NCBI RefSeq assembly: GCF_002938435.1
Contig: NZ_POQT01000002.1
Span: 164,293 to 228,292 of the forward strand
Origin: Blastococcus saxobsidens
GTDB taxonomy: Bacteria; Actinomycetota; Actinomycetes; Mycobacteriales; Geodermatophilaceae
Length of the DNA: 64,000 bases
Reading direction: 5' to 3'
Numbering within the stretch: the stretch's first letter is position 1; each line of letters begins with the position of its first letter. The position numbers were made by a program, and so were the translations under genes. The notes under the pieces are model-generated. The model worked only from the letters and a program-made list of their open reading frames with translations. It did not search any database and was not told the DNA's origin. Below, piece by piece: positions 1 through 8,246 of the stretch.

Positions 1-566
1 GGGCTGACCCGGGCCAGCAGCAGGGAGCCGCGCCAGTCGAAGGTCCGCACGGGGTCGGGTGACGGCGAGGCGACAGAGAACCAGCGCAGGCCGCCGTAGG
101 CCGCCGCACCCACCCGGCTGCCATCGCGGCTCCAGACCACGTCGGTGACCGTGCTCGGCTGGCCGTCCCAGCGGGCGAGGACCGCACCGGCCGGGTCGAG
201 CAGCACCAGGCTGCGGCCGGTGGCCACCGCCAGGTGGCTGCCCGAGCGGGACCACGCCAGAGCGTGCACCCAGCCGCCGACCTCGACGTAGGCCGGTTGT
301 GAGGAGTCGGTGCCGAGCAGTCCCACCCGCCCGTCGGCGCCACCGGTGGCGAGGACCGATCCGCCCGGCTGCCAGGCCAGGGCCAGCGCACCGCCGTCGT
401 GCCGCGGGCCGGGGCCCAGTGCGACGCCGTCCCGGCCGTCGAGCAGCGTGACCCCACCGGCGAGGTCGGCGACCGCGATCCGGTCGTCGGCCGACCAGCG
501 GGCGACCGCCACCGACTCGGGCACCGCCGTGCGCCAGGCGGTGGCTTCCTGCGTTGCGGCTGTCAT
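1..566 (-). CDS. WD40-repeat protein, C-terminus cut by the window edge
   Basis: The first 188 or so residues of a beta-propeller protein are visible; the rest lies left of the window. Repeats of WD40 type recur, for example VARWSADDRIAVADLAGGV, ALAWQPGGSVLATGGADG and DVVWSRDGSRVGAAAYGG, with the usual spacing of about 40 residues. There is no signal peptide, so the product is probably cytoplasmic. The ATG overlaps the stop of the upstream CobW-type GTPase gene (ATGA), so the two are translationally coupled and probably act together. A scaffold role for a metal chaperone is plausible but is inference from position only. Confidence 0.8.
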   Translation of the reverse strand, partial: MTAATQEATAWRTAVPESVAVARWSADDRIAVADLAGGVTLLDGRDGVALGPGPRHDGGALALAWQPGGSVLATGGADGRVGLLGTDSSQPAYVEVGGWVHALAWSRSGSHLAVATGRSLVLLDPAGAVLARWDGQPSTVTDVVWSRDGSRVGAAAYGGLRWFSVASPSPDPVRTFDWRGSLLLARVS

Positions 567-1567
567 GCCGCCGGCACCGGTGCGGCCAGGCAGCCGCGCA
601 GGCCGGCCTCCAGGGCGGCGCGATCCAGATGGCGCCCGATGAACACCACGCGGTTGACGCGCTCCGCTTCGCCCCAGGGCTCGCCCTGGGTGCCGTCGAA
701 GAGCATGTGCACGCCCTGGAAGACGTAGCGCTCGGGCATGCCGCGGACGGCGAGGATGCCCTTGCTGCGGAAGATGTCCACGCCCTTGGCCGAGAGCAGC
801 TCGCCGAGCCACTCGTTGAGCCGCTCTATGTCCAGCTCCCCGGCGAACTCGATGCCCACGCTGGTGACTGTGAGGTCGTGCTGGTGCTCGGTGTCCTCCA
901 GGAAGGCTGGATCCAGGTCGAGGGCACGGGAGAGGTCGAACCCGCCGACGTCGAGGACGGCGCCGAGGTCGACCTTCGCCTGGACGGTCTCGTGCACGTC
1001 GGCCAGCCGGTTGATCTCGCTGATCCGGCGGCGCACCTCGGCCAGCTGCTCGGTGTCGACGAGGTCGGTCTTGTTGAGCACGATGCGGTCAGCGAAGGCG
1101 ATCTGCTCGAGCGCCTCGTTCTCCACGCCCTCGGACTTCTCCTCGTCCAGGTGCTGCAGCAGATGCGCGGCGTCGACGAGGGTGATGATGCCGTCCAGCC
1201 GCAACTGGCTGCCGATCTCGTCGTCCATGAAGAAGGTCTGCGCGACCGGTGCCGGGTCGGCCAGGCCGGTGGTCTCGATGAGGATGTGGTCGAACTTGTC
1301 CTTGCGTCGCATCAGGGTGCCGAGGATGCGGATGAGGTCGCCGCGAACGGTGCAGCAGATGCAGCCGTTGTTCATCTCGAACACCTCCTCCTCGGCGTCG
1401 ATGACCAGCGCATCGTCGATGCCGATCTCGCCGAACTCGTTCTCGATGACGGCGATGCGCAGGCCGTGCTGCTCGGTGAGGATGCGGTTGAGCAGGGTGG
1501 TCTTGCCCGATCCGAGGAAGCCGGTCAGGACGGTGACGGGGACCTTTTCGGCAATGGAAGTGGTCAC
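563..1567 (-). CDS. CobW/ZNG1-family GTPase, putative zinc metallochaperone
   Basis: A G3E-family GTPase of 334 residues. The P-loop GFLGSGKTT lies at residues 16-24, followed by the metal-binding GCICC motif (about residues 68-72) typical of COG0523 metallochaperones, a G4-type NKTD, and a C-terminal CobW domain. Such proteins deliver zinc or another metal to client enzymes at the cost of GTP and are often induced by zinc limitation. The GTG start at 1567 was chosen because it overlaps the stop of the upstream small gene (GTGA) and gives an N-terminus of normal length just before the P-loop. A Zur-like palindrome upstream of the operon supports zinc control. The metal and client protein are not known. 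Confidence 0.9.
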   Translation of the reverse strand: MTTSIAEKVPVTVLTGFLGSGKTTLLNRILTEQHGLRIAVIENEFGEIGIDDALVIDAEEEVFEMNNGCICCTVRGDLIRILGTLMRRKDKFDHILIETTGLADPAPVAQTFFMDDEIGSQLRLDGIITLVDAAHLLQHLDEEKSEGVENEALEQIAFADRIVLNKTDLVDTEQLAEVRRRISEINRLADVHETVQAKVDLGAVLDVGGFDLSRALDLDPAFLEDTEHQHDLTVTSVGIEFAGELDIERLNEWLGELLSAKGVDIFRSKGILAVRGMPERYVFQGVHMLFDGTQGEPWGEAERVNRVVFIGRHLDRAALEAGLRGCLAAPVPAA

Positions 1568-1863
1568 GGAGCGCTCCTCAGTGCCTCGACGGGCGTGGCG
1601 GTGGCGAAGGCGCTGCGGACGTCGGCCAGGGACACCTCGTCGGCCGGACGGTGGATCGTGCGATGCACCGGCGCACCGGGTGTCAACACAGCGAGCACCG
1701 TCTCGACCGGGGCGCAGCCGGCCTCCCGGCAGGTCAGCTGGGTGACGGTCACGGTGTCCTCCTCGCCGAGTCCGAGGCAGGTGCGCACCCATCGGCGAAG
1801 GCGGTCGACGAGGTCGGGGGGCAGGGGTTCGGGACGCTGCCCGATCAGGGGTCCGAGAGCCAT
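1564..1863 (-). CDS. small conserved Cys-containing protein, first gene of the cobW operon
   Basis: A 99-residue protein with no signal peptide or membrane segment. The only striking element is CREAGCAPVETVLAV near residue 50, where two cysteines spaced C-x4-C could bind metal. It is the first gene of a three-gene overlapping operon with the CobW GTPase and the WD40 protein, and its stop overlaps the GTPase start. The ATG at 1863 lies 14 bases from a Zur-like palindrome, so transcription is probably repressed by zinc. I do not recognise a named family; a client or partner of the GTPase is the simplest guess. Confidence 0.75.
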   Translation of the reverse strand: MALGPLIGQRPEPLPPDLVDRLRRWVRTCLGLGEEDTVTVTQLTCREAGCAPVETVLAVLTPGAPVHRTIHRPADEVSLADVRSAFATATPVEALRSAP

Positions 1864-1877
1864 GTCACCCACCATAA

Positions 1878-1892
1878 TGGGAATCGTTCCCA
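1878..1892. promoter_or_regulatory. candidate Zur operator, cobW operon
   Basis: TGGGAATCGTTCCCA, inside a perfect 17-base inverted repeat (1877-1893, arms ATGGGAA/TTCCCAT). It sits 14 bases upstream of the small-protein/cobW/WD40 operon and about 100 bases upstream of znuA. It matches the site between the ribosomal-protein operons at 7449. Assignment to Zur is inference from the genes it flanks. Confidence 0.75.
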
Positions 1893-1989
1893 TAACGCAC
1901 GGTGGGTGGACAGCCGCACGCCCGCGCAATGCTCACGGGGGGTCTGCGATGCATCCACGGTGCGGATGTCAGCGCCGGAGGCCAATGTG

Positions 1990-2004
1990 CGAGAATGATT
2001 CCCA
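1990..2004. promoter_or_regulatory. candidate Zur operator at the znuA start
   Basis: CGAGAATGATTCCCA, an imperfect version of the 15-base palindrome seen at 1878 and 7449. It overlaps the proposed znuA start codons at 1995 and 2004. A repressor here would block transcription elongation or initiation if the transcript is short-leadered. Confidence 0.6.
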
Positions 2005-2993
2005 TGACCTTTCGCACCACACGCTGGACCACGCTCGCTGCCGGGTCCGCCACCACGTTGCTGATTGCCGGTTGCGGCGCTGGGAGCGCCGACGAGACCG
2101 ACACCGCCGCTGAGGGCAATGGCTTGACCGTCCTCGCCGGCTTCTACCCGCTGGAGTGGGCCGCCAGCCGCGTGGGCGGTGACCTGGCCTCGGTCTCCTC
2201 GTTGACCCCGCCCGGCGCCGAGGCACACGATCTCGAACTGACCCCGCAAGACGTCGCGGCCGTGTCCGAGGCGGATCTGCTCGTCTACATCGAGGGCTTC
2301 CAACCGGCGATCGACCAGGCCGCGGAATCGGAGGCCGGCGACTCGGCCTGGGAGGCCGGCCAGGCTGCGAACCTGACGCTGACGGCCGAGGATGAGGGAC
2401 ATAGCGAGGAAGAGGAAGGACACTCCGACGACGAGGCCGACTCCGGGGAGGAAGCCCACGCCGACGAGGAGATTGTCGACCCGCACTTCTGGCTCGACCC
2501 CACGCGACTGGCCGACGTCGGCGATGCCCTGGCCGAGCGGATGGCCGAACTGGACCCGGACAACGCGGCCACCTTCGAGGAGAACGCGGCAGCCATGCGC
2601 GCCGACCTCGAGGAGCTCGACGGCGAGATGCAGGAGGCGCTGGCCGACTGCTCGGTGGACACCCTGGTTACCTCGCACGATGCCTTCGGGTACCTCGGCG
2701 ACCGCTACGGGTTCGAGGTCGTCGGCATCAGCGGGCTGGAGCCGTCAGAGGAGCCCAGCCCCGCAGGTCTCGCCGAGATCGCCGAACTGGTCGGGGAGCG
2801 AGGCGTGACGACGGTCTACACCGAGACGCTCGTGGACCCGGCCGTGGCGGAGACGGTGGCCAGCGAGGCCGGGGTCGAGACCGCGGTGCTCGACCCGATC
2901 GAGGGAATCACGGACGAGTCAGCTGGTGACGACTACCTCCAGGTGATGCGCGCCAACCTCGAGACGCTGCAGCAGGGCCAGTCCTGCGCATGA
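1995..2993 (+). CDS. znuA: ZnuA-type zinc-binding lipoprotein of an ABC importer
   Basis: Cluster A-I substrate-binding protein, 332 residues. It begins with a lipoprotein signal (lipobox LLIAGC, Cys27), followed by a mature protein with the expected metal-site histidines in EAHDLELTP, DPHFWLDP and TSHDAFGYL. An acidic, His-containing loop around residues 130-165 (GHSEEEEGHSDDEADSGEEAH) is the hallmark of zinc-specific members. It heads an overlapping znuA-znuC-znuB-zur operon, and its stop overlaps the znuC ATG. ATG at 1995 has a GGAGG 13 bases upstream; ATG at 2004 is the alternative and also gives a valid signal peptide. Expression is likely zinc-repressed through the site over its start. 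Confidence 0.92.
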   Translation: MIPMTFRTTRWTTLAAGSATTLLIAGCGAGSADETDTAAEGNGLTVLAGFYPLEWAASRVGGDLASVSSLTPPGAEAHDLELTPQDVAAVSEADLLVYIEGFQPAIDQAAESEAGDSAWEAGQAANLTLTAEDEGHSEEEEGHSDDEADSGEEAHADEEIVDPHFWLDPTRLADVGDALAERMAELDPDNAATFEENAAAMRADLEELDGEMQEALADCSVDTLVTSHDAFGYLGDRYGFEVVGISGLEPSEEPSPAGLAEIAELVGERGVTTVYTETLVDPAVAETVASEAGVETAVLDPIEGITDESAGDDYLQVMRANLETLQQGQSCA

Positions 2994-3820
2994 GTCCAGG
3001 CGTTGCCCCGGAGCCGGATCGCCAGATGGCGATCCGGCTCCGGGGCGCGAGCATCGGCTACGGCGACGTGCCGATCTTGCGGGATGCCGATCTGACGGTG
3101 CAGCGCGGCGAGGCGGTCGCCGTGCTGGGCTCCAACGGATCAGGCAAGACGACCCTGGTCCGGGGTGTGCTGGGACTGGCGAGCGTGCTGAGCGGCGTCG
3201 TCGAGGTGCTCGGTCACCCGGTCGGACACCGCGGGGAGCGGGGGCGGGTCGGCTACGTGCCGCAACGGCACACCGTGAGCGGCGCGGTCCCGGCGACCGT
3301 GCGCGAGGTCGTCGGCGTGGGCCGACTCGCGCGGCTGGGACTGTTCGGCAGACCCCGGGCCGCCGACCGCGCCGCAGTGATTGACGCCGTGGCCGCCGTC
3401 GGCTTGACCGACCGGCTCAAGGATCCGGTGGCTGCCCTCTCCGGGGGCCAGCAGCGCAGGGTGCTGGTGGCACGGGCCCTGGCTGCCGAGCCCGATCTGC
3501 TGATCATGGACGAGCCCATGGCCGGCGTCGACACCGCGAGCCAGGAGACCCTCGCCCGCGTGCTCGCCGCCGTCTCCGCCGGAGGCACGACACTGGTTGT
3601 CGTGACCCACGAGATCGGCGCACTATCCGGCGTCCTAACACGGGCAGTCGTGGCAGACCACGGCAGCATCGCCTACGACGGCCCCCTCGCCGGAGCCCTG
3701 CCCTTCTCCACCGACGGCCACCACCACCGTGACGATCAGCCGATGCCCGGCGGACCCGGTCCCGGACTCGACCAGGTCCACCTGGCCCGCTCGCCCCATC
3801 GCGCGGCGGGAGGTCGCTGA
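2990..3820 (+). CDS. znuC: zinc ABC transporter ATP-binding protein ZnuC
   Basis: ATPase of 276 residues with Walker A GSNGSGKTT (about residue 47), signature LSGGQQRR, Walker B LLIMDEP and H-loop THE, in normal order. It energises import of zinc bound by ZnuA through the ZnuB channel. The last 40 residues are His-rich (DGHHHRDDQ), a common feature of zinc-transport ATPases that may buffer metal. The ATG overlaps the znuA stop, and the stop lies one base before the znuB GTG, so the operon is tightly coupled. Confidence 0.93.
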   Translation: MSPGVAPEPDRQMAIRLRGASIGYGDVPILRDADLTVQRGEAVAVLGSNGSGKTTLVRGVLGLASVLSGVVEVLGHPVGHRGERGRVGYVPQRHTVSGAVPATVREVVGVGRLARLGLFGRPRAADRAAVIDAVAAVGLTDRLKDPVAALSGGQQRRVLVARALAAEPDLLIMDEPMAGVDTASQETLARVLAAVSAGGTTLVVVTHEIGALSGVLTRAVVADHGSIAYDGPLAGALPFSTDGHHHRDDQPMPGGPGPGLDQVHLARSPHRAAGGR

Positions 3821-3821
3821 C

Positions 3822-4847
3822 GTGGAGATCCTGGACTACGGCTTCATGCAGCGGGCGCTGCTCGCCTCCCTGATGGTCGGCCTGGTCGCCCCGGCGGTGG
3901 GGATCTTCCTGGTGCAGCGACGGCTGTCCCTCTTGGGTGACGGCCTGGGCCACGTGGCGCTAACCGGTGTGGCGGTCGGTGTCCTGACCTCGACCGCGCC
4001 GGTCGGCACGGCGCTCATCGCGGCCGTACTCGGTGCAGTGCTGATCGAGCTGGTCCGGGCGCGCGGCCGGACCAGCGGGGACGTCGCTCTTGCCGTCCTC
4101 TTCTACGGGGGCATCGCGGGCGGCGTCGTCCTGCTCAGCCTCGCACCGCGCGGGCAGGCGACCAACCTCGACGCCTACCTGTTCGGCGCCATCACGACCA
4201 CGAGCACGGACGACGTCGCAACCTTCGCCGTGATCACGGCGATCGTCGTGACGGTCGTCTGGCTGCTCGGTCAGCGGCTCTACGCGGTCAGCGACGATGA
4301 GGAGTACGCGCGCGCGGTGGGCCTGCCCGTGCTCGCTCTCAACACGGTGCTCGCTGCGCTCGTCGCGGCCACCGTGGTGCTGTCCATGCGCGTGGTCGGC
4401 CTGCTGCTCATCAGCGCGCTCATGATCGTCCCGAGCGCGATCGCGCAGCTGCTGGCGCGGAGCTTCCGCCAGGCGCTCGTGCTGGCCTGCGGTCTCGGCC
4501 TGGTGGTGAGCGTCTCGGGCACGGCGGTGTCCTACTACACCAGCACCCCGTCAGGGGGCACCATCGTGCTGCTGGCCATCGCACTGTTCCTGCTGGTGAC
4601 GGCAGCGGTGACCCTGCGGGACGTGACGGGTCACCGCCGGCATCGCCGGCGGGCCGTCATCCATGCCGCCCACCCGCACGACCACGGAGACGACTGCGGC
4701 CATCCGGCCGTCCTCCACGGCGACCACGTCGACTACGACCACGACGGCCACCTGCACGCGCCACACCCCACCGACGCGGGCGTGCACTATGACGAGCACG
4801 GCCGGCACGACATCACGGAGTCCCCGGCAGGAAGGAGCGGCACATGA
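3822..4847 (+). CDS. znuB: zinc ABC transporter permease ZnuB with His-rich tail
   Basis: ABC-3 family permease with about eight hydrophobic segments and the conserved LVQRRLSLLGDGLGHVAL near the N-terminus. After the last membrane helix come about 65 residues extremely rich in His and Asp (HPHDHGDDCGHP, HGDHVDYDHDGHLH), presumably cytoplasmic and zinc-binding. GTG at 3822 was chosen because it follows the znuC stop directly and aligns with the N-terminus of the second ZnuB at 23599; no ATG gives a complete first helix. Its end overlaps the zur start (ATGA). The His tail is longer than in typical ZnuB. Confidence 0.92.
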   Translation: MEILDYGFMQRALLASLMVGLVAPAVGIFLVQRRLSLLGDGLGHVALTGVAVGVLTSTAPVGTALIAAVLGAVLIELVRARGRTSGDVALAVLFYGGIAGGVVLLSLAPRGQATNLDAYLFGAITTTSTDDVATFAVITAIVVTVVWLLGQRLYAVSDDEEYARAVGLPVLALNTVLAALVAATVVLSMRVVGLLLISALMIVPSAIAQLLARSFRQALVLACGLGLVVSVSGTAVSYYTSTPSGGTIVLLAIALFLLVTAAVTLRDVTGHRRHRRRAVIHAAHPHDHGDDCGHPAVLHGDHVDYDHDGHLHAPHPTDAGVHYDEHGRHDITESPAGRSGT

Positions 4848-5251
4848 CGCAGACCCGGCCGGAGAACCCGCCCCGTCGGATCACCCGGCAGCGGAGCGCT
4901 CTGGAGGCACTGCTGGCCGAACTCGAAGACTTCCGCAGCGCCCAGGACCTGCACGCACTGCTGCGCGACCGAGGAGACGGCGTGGGGCTGGCGACGGTGT
5001 ACCGCACCCTGCAGGCCCTCGTCGAGGAGGGGCAGGTCGACGTGCTCCGCGGCGACGACGGGGAGGCCTCCTACCGGAGCTGCTCCCCCGTGCACCACCA
5101 TCACCTGGTGTGCCGGTCCTGCCGCCGCACGGTCGAGGTGGCCGATCCACCGCTGGAGCGCTGGGCCCAGCGCATCGCGGCCGAACACGGCTTCGCCGAC
5201 GTCCATCACCAGCTCGAGGTGTACGGCACCTGCGGCGCCTGCGCGCCGTAG
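4844..5251 (+). CDS. zur: Zur, zinc-responsive Fur-family repressor
   Basis: A 135-residue Fur-family protein: an N-terminal winged helix (residues about 1-80, with LATVYRTLQALVEEG as recognition helix region) and a C-terminal dimerisation domain carrying HHHHLVCRSC and CGAC, the two CxxC pairs of the structural zinc site. Membership in an operon with znuABC identifies it as Zur rather than Fur. It should bind the roughly YGRGAAYNRTTCYCR palindromes scattered through the first 29 kb when zinc is replete. It has a strong GGAAGGAG ribosome-binding site within znuB and ends 6 bases from the convergent gene at 5258. Confidence 0.92.
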   Translation: MTQTRPENPPRRITRQRSALEALLAELEDFRSAQDLHALLRDRGDGVGLATVYRTLQALVEEGQVDVLRGDDGEASYRSCSPVHHHHLVCRSCRRTVEVADPPLERWAQRIAAEHGFADVHHQLEVYGTCGACAP

Positions 5252-5257
5252 CGTCCC

Positions 5258-5704
5258 TCACGCTCCGCGGCGCGCGACCCTCGGTGGCCGGCCCAGGCCG
5301 GCGACCGCCTCCACGAGCGCCACAGGCAGGCCGACGTCCGGCTCGGCGGCCGGTTCCGGGCCTCCGGATCTGATCCAGTCGGCCAGCGCGTCGGCGCGGC
5401 CCTCCTCGTGCACGCCGGTGAGCCAGACGGTCAGGCCCGCCTGTCCGGTGGCGCCGTCCCGGTGGGCCACCCCGGCAACGGCTGCCAGGGCGCAGCTGCC
5501 GAGGCAGTCAGCGGTGACGAGGACGGCTCCTCGGGTGCTGCCGACGGCGCGTTGCAATTCCGCGACCCGGCCCTGCGTCCCGGCCAGGGCACGCAACGCC
5601 GAGCAACGCCGACCGAGGCAGACCATGACGAGCGGCCCGCCCGGATCGGCCCCGCCGGCCCTCGCACCTTCTTCTGCGCCCTTGCGGCCGCGGCGAGGAT
5701 TCAT
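5258..5704 (-). CDS. ferredoxin-like Cys protein in the L32/L31/MRF operon
   Basis: A 148-residue protein with two cysteine clusters, [12 protein letters not shown] and [15 protein letters not shown], resembling the thioredoxin-fold [2Fe-2S] ferredoxin pattern (the second is CxxxC). A short basic N-terminus precedes them. The ATG at 5704 overlaps the rpmF stop (ATGA), so it is the last gene of mrf-rpmE-rpmF-this, presumably expressed in zinc starvation. Family membership is a motif-level guess; the first pair is C-x4-C rather than the longer spacing of classical members, so cluster binding is unproven. Confidence 0.7.
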   Translation of the reverse strand: MNPRRGRKGAEEGARAGGADPGGPLVMVCLGRRCSALRALAGTQGRVAELQRAVGSTRGAVLVTADCLGSCALAAVAGVAHRDGATGQAGLTVWLTGVHEEGRADALADWIRSGGPEPAAEPDVGLPVALVEAVAGLGRPPRVARRGA

Positions 5705-5862
5705 CGGAGCATGCCCCGCTCGGCCGCCTTCTTCAGCCGCAGCGGGACGAGCACCGGCTTCCCGTCGATGATGACGCGGGTCAGCGGCACCGGCTTCGCC
5801 TTCCACTGCGCCCGGCGCGACCGGGTGTTGGCGCGGGAGGTCTTCCGCTTGGGGACGGCCAT
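5701..5862 (-). CDS. rpmF: ribosomal protein L32, zinc-independent (no Cys) paralogue
   Basis: A 53-residue L32 starting [20 protein letters not shown], the standard L32 N-terminus. Actinobacterial L32 normally has a four-Cys zinc ribbon in its C-terminal half; here that half ([19 protein letters not shown]) has no cysteine at all. Swapping in such paralogues frees ribosome-bound zinc. It lies between rpmE2 (3-base gap) and the ferredoxin-like gene (overlap), under the mrf promoter. Confidence 0.9.
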   Translation of the reverse strand: MAVPKRKTSRANTRSRRAQWKAKPVPLTRVIIDGKPVLVPLRLKKAAERGMLR

Positions 5863-5865
5863 GGG

Positions 5866-6129
5866 TCAGCCCTTCCTCGGTCGCGGGGTCCGGGTGCCGT
5901 ACCGCTGGTTGAACCGCTCGACCCGGCCGGCCGTGTCGAGGACCCGCTGGTTGCCGGTCCAGAACGGGTGCGAGGCGGCGGAGATGTCGACCACGACCAG
6001 CGGCAGCATCTCGCCGTCGAGCTCGATGGTCTGGTTCGTGACGACGGTGGAGCGGGTGCGGTACAGGGCGCCGCTGGCCGCGTCGCGGAAGACGACGGTG
6101 CGGTACTCGGGGTGGATGCCTTTGCGCAT
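5866..6129 (-). CDS. rpmE2: ribosomal protein L31 type B, zinc-independent
   Basis: An 87-residue type B L31 (MRKGIHPEYRTVVFRDAASG, then SHPFWTGNQRVLDTAGRVERF) with no cysteine, unlike zinc-binding type A L31. Type B L31 replaces L31 on the ribosome during zinc limitation. Its ATG shares one base with the mrf stop (TGATG), so the genes are coupled. The high-confidence call rests on the SHPFxTGxQ signature. Confidence 0.95.
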   Translation of the reverse strand: MRKGIHPEYRTVVFRDAASGALYRTRSTVVTNQTIELDGEMLPLVVVDISAASHPFWTGNQRVLDTAGRVERFNQRYGTRTPRPRKG

Positions 6130-7427
6130 CAGCTGCGGTCCTCTCGAATGGTGGCGTGCGTGCTGTCCTCGTCGGCCGGGGAGCCCGCCTCGCACGGCTC
6201 CTCGTGCCAGGAGCCGAAGGGGTCGGGCAGCTCGGCCCAGGCGCTGGGTCCGAGGGCGTACTCCTCGTCGGTGAGCAACGCTGCGTCGAGCGCCGCAATG
6301 ACCGCGCCGGGGGGCTGCCGGTGGACCAGGACGACGATCTCGACGTCCCGGTCGCCGTGCTCGGCGTCCCACCGGAGCGACGCGGCGACCTGCCGCTCGG
6401 GGTCCACGTCCGCCCAGCGCTGCGGATCGTCGCCGAAAGTGGCCAACCACGGGCCGGCATCGCCGAGGCGCAACCCGCCACCGGCCGATTCCAGCCAGAG
6501 GGCGGAGTCGTGCCGGCTGGCGAGCCAGAACCGCCCCCGGCTGCACACGACGCCCTCGAGCAGGACGTCGAGGGCGTCGTGCAGCCGCTCCGGGTGGAAC
6601 GGCCGACGCGCACCGAAGCGGACCAGGCAGACCCCCGCGTCCTGACCCAGGGGCGGGGCACCGCGCAGCAGCGGCTCGTGGGCGGTGAAGCACCGGCTCC
6701 AGCCCGGCGCGGAACCGAGTCCCGCCAGCACCTCGGCCGGGCGCCAGGTGCCGAGGTCGGCACGCACGGCGTCGGGCACGAGGCGGTCCAGGACGGCGTC
6801 GAGACGAGCGGCCGACCACGCGTCGTCGGGGCGCCCGACGAGGAGCACGACGTCGGCCATCGCAACCTGACCGATGGCGACCTGGGCCAGGGTGCGTTCG
6901 TCGTCGGCGGTCGCCGCGAGCCTCCGGTCGGCCAGGACCGCGGCCCCGGTGGCGTCGTCCAGCCAGGCACGCGCGTCGACGGTCGCGATCACCGCCTCGA
7001 CCTCGACGGAGGCGCCGACCGGCTCCTCCTGACCCGAGGCGCGCGCCCGCGGGGTGTCGTCGAGGAGGAGGTTGTCGATGGCCCAGCACAGGTGCTCGGG
7101 CTCCAGGGTCGGATCCAGCTGGAGCACGATCCGCGGGACGTCGTCGCGCTCGGCCAGGTCGGTCAGGAGCGGTAGCAGGTCGAGGCGCAGGGTGCAGCTG
7201 AGGCAGCCGTGCGCCAGCTCGACGGCGGCGCGTTCGGTCCGGACGCCGTCGTCGCCATGGAAGCGAACGGTTCGGACCGCGACGCCCTGGCTGAGCTCGC
7301 TGACGTCGTGATGCACCAGCACCGCACCGGGGAAGTCGCCGAGGACCGCGGTGGCGGCCCGCGCCACTGCCGCGCGGTCGACTCCGGCCACGAGGACGAG
7401 CGGTGTGCGGGGGAAGGAGTCGGTCAT
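6129..7427 (-). CDS. mrf: CobW-like MRF, ribosome hibernation factor-recruiting protein
   Basis: A 432-residue CobW-family protein encoded with zinc-free ribosomal proteins, the context of mycobacterial MRF, which recruits the hibernation factor MPY to zinc-depleted ribosomes. It keeps the CxxC-type GCLSC motif (Cys75, Cys78) and a C-terminal CobW domain (RPFHPERLHDALD). The P-loop position reads VLVAGVDRAAVARAATAVL and has no GxxGxGK(S/T), so GTP binding may be lost or altered. ATG at 7427 was preferred over GTG at 7436 because GGTGG lies 6 bases upstream. A Zur-like palindrome lies 21 bases upstream of the start, so zinc repression is likely. MRF identity is by context plus domain, not by alignment. 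Confidence 0.8.
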   Translation of the reverse strand: MTDSFPRTPLVLVAGVDRAAVARAATAVLGDFPGAVLVHHDVSELSQGVAVRTVRFHGDDGVRTERAAVELAHGCLSCTLRLDLLPLLTDLAERDDVPRIVLQLDPTLEPEHLCWAIDNLLLDDTPRARASGQEEPVGASVEVEAVIATVDARAWLDDATGAAVLADRRLAATADDERTLAQVAIGQVAMADVVLLVGRPDDAWSAARLDAVLDRLVPDAVRADLGTWRPAEVLAGLGSAPGWSRCFTAHEPLLRGAPPLGQDAGVCLVRFGARRPFHPERLHDALDVLLEGVVCSRGRFWLASRHDSALWLESAGGGLRLGDAGPWLATFGDDPQRWADVDPERQVAASLRWDAEHGDRDVEIVVLVHRQPPGAVIAALDAALLTDEEYALGPSAWAELPDPFGSWHEEPCEAGSPADEDSTHATIREDRS

Positions 7428-7448
7428 GACTGCCACCGTAACTCATAG

Positions 7449-7463
7449 TGGGAACCGTTCCCA
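7449..7463. promoter_or_regulatory. candidate Zur operator between mrf and rpmB operons
   Basis: TGGGAACCGTTCCCA, a near-perfect palindrome in the 78-base gap between two divergent operons of zinc-free ribosomal proteins. One site could repress both. It is the best match to the consensus of the other sites. Confidence 0.8.
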
Positions 7464-7505
7464 TGTAAGGTCGTCGGCGATACGACCCCGAGGAGGCAGA
7501 CAGCG

Positions 7506-7775
7506 ATGGCGACCTACTGCGAGGTCACCGGCCGCAGGTGGCCGGGCTTCGGCAAGGCGGTGAGCCATTCCCATCGGCGCACCAACCGGCGCTTCGATCC
7601 GAACCTGCAGCGCAAGAGGTACTTCCTGCCCGGGGAGAACCGCTGGATCCGGCTCACGGTCTCGGCCAAGGGCATCAAGACCATCGACGCCCGGGGCATC
7701 GAGGCCGTCGTCGCCCGGCTGCGCGCCACGGATCCCGACGTCCGTCGGCGGCTCAGCCCGGGAAGGAAGAACTGA
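7506..7775 (+). CDS. rpmB: ribosomal protein L28, zinc-independent paralogue
   Basis: L28 of 89 residues, recognisable by [22 protein letters not shown]. The two CxxC pairs of zinc-binding L28 are absent (only Cys5 remains). First gene of rpmB-rpmG-rpsN-rpsR, the same order as in mycobacterial zinc-starvation operons. An AGGAGG lies about 10 bases before the ATG, and the zinc-type operator lies about 45 bases upstream. Confidence 0.95.
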   Translation: MATYCEVTGRRWPGFGKAVSHSHRRTNRRFDPNLQRKRYFLPGENRWIRLTVSAKGIKTIDARGIEAVVARLRATDPDVRRRLSPGRKN

Positions 7776-7942
7776 TGGCCCGCGGTACCGACATCCGGCC
7801 CATCGTGCGACTGAAGTCCACGGCCGGGACCGGCTACACCTACGTCACCCGCAAGAACCGGCGCAACGACCCCGACAGGCTCGTGCTGAAGAAGTACGAC
7901 CCGGTGATCCGCCGACACGTCGAGTTCCGGGAGGAGCGCTGA
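7775..7942 (+). CDS. rpmG: ribosomal protein L33, zinc-independent paralogue
   Basis: A 55-residue L33 ([36 protein letters not shown]) without the CxxC pairs of zinc-binding L33. Start and rpmB stop share one base (TGATG). Large-subunit protein; expected to replace the zinc form under starvation. Confidence 0.95.
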   Translation: MARGTDIRPIVRLKSTAGTGYTYVTRKNRRNDPDRLVLKKYDPVIRRHVEFREER

Positions 7943-7943
7943 A

Positions 7944-8246
7944 ATGGCCAAGACCTCGAAGATCGTCCGTGACCAGCAGCGCCGCGAGGTGGTCGCGCGC
8001 TATGCCGACCGCCGTGCACAGCTGAAAGAGGCCGTGCGCACCGCGGCTACTCCGGAGGAGAGAACCGCGGCGCAGGCCGCGCTGCAGAGGCTGCCGCGCG
8101 ACGCCAGCCCGACCCGGCTGCGCAACCGCGACGTTGCCGACGGCCGCCCGCGCGGCCACTTGCGGAAGCTCGGCCTCTCCCGCGTGCGATTCCGGCAGAT
8201 GGCGCACAACGGCGAGCTGCCCGGCATCCGGAAGTCCAGCTGGTGA
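7944..8246 (+). CDS. rpsN: ribosomal protein S14, zinc-independent (long form)
   Basis: A 100-residue S14 of the long, Cys-less class ([21 protein letters not shown]-terminal [20 protein letters not shown]). Short zinc-binding S14 is about 61 residues with two CxxC. It follows rpmG by one base and overlaps rpsR by four (GTGA). Confidence 0.95.
   Translation: MAKTSKIVRDQQRREVVARYADRRAQLKEAVRTAATPEERTAAQAALQRLPRDASPTRLRNRDVADGRPRGHLRKLGLSRVRFRQMAHNGELPGIRKSSW

Noticed and set aside
5258..6970. A 570-residue minus-strand open frame
   Set aside because: Only its last 148 codons (5258-5704) are a gene; the rest is the out-of-phase shadow of L32, L31 and MRF, with Arg/Pro-rich low-complexity translation.
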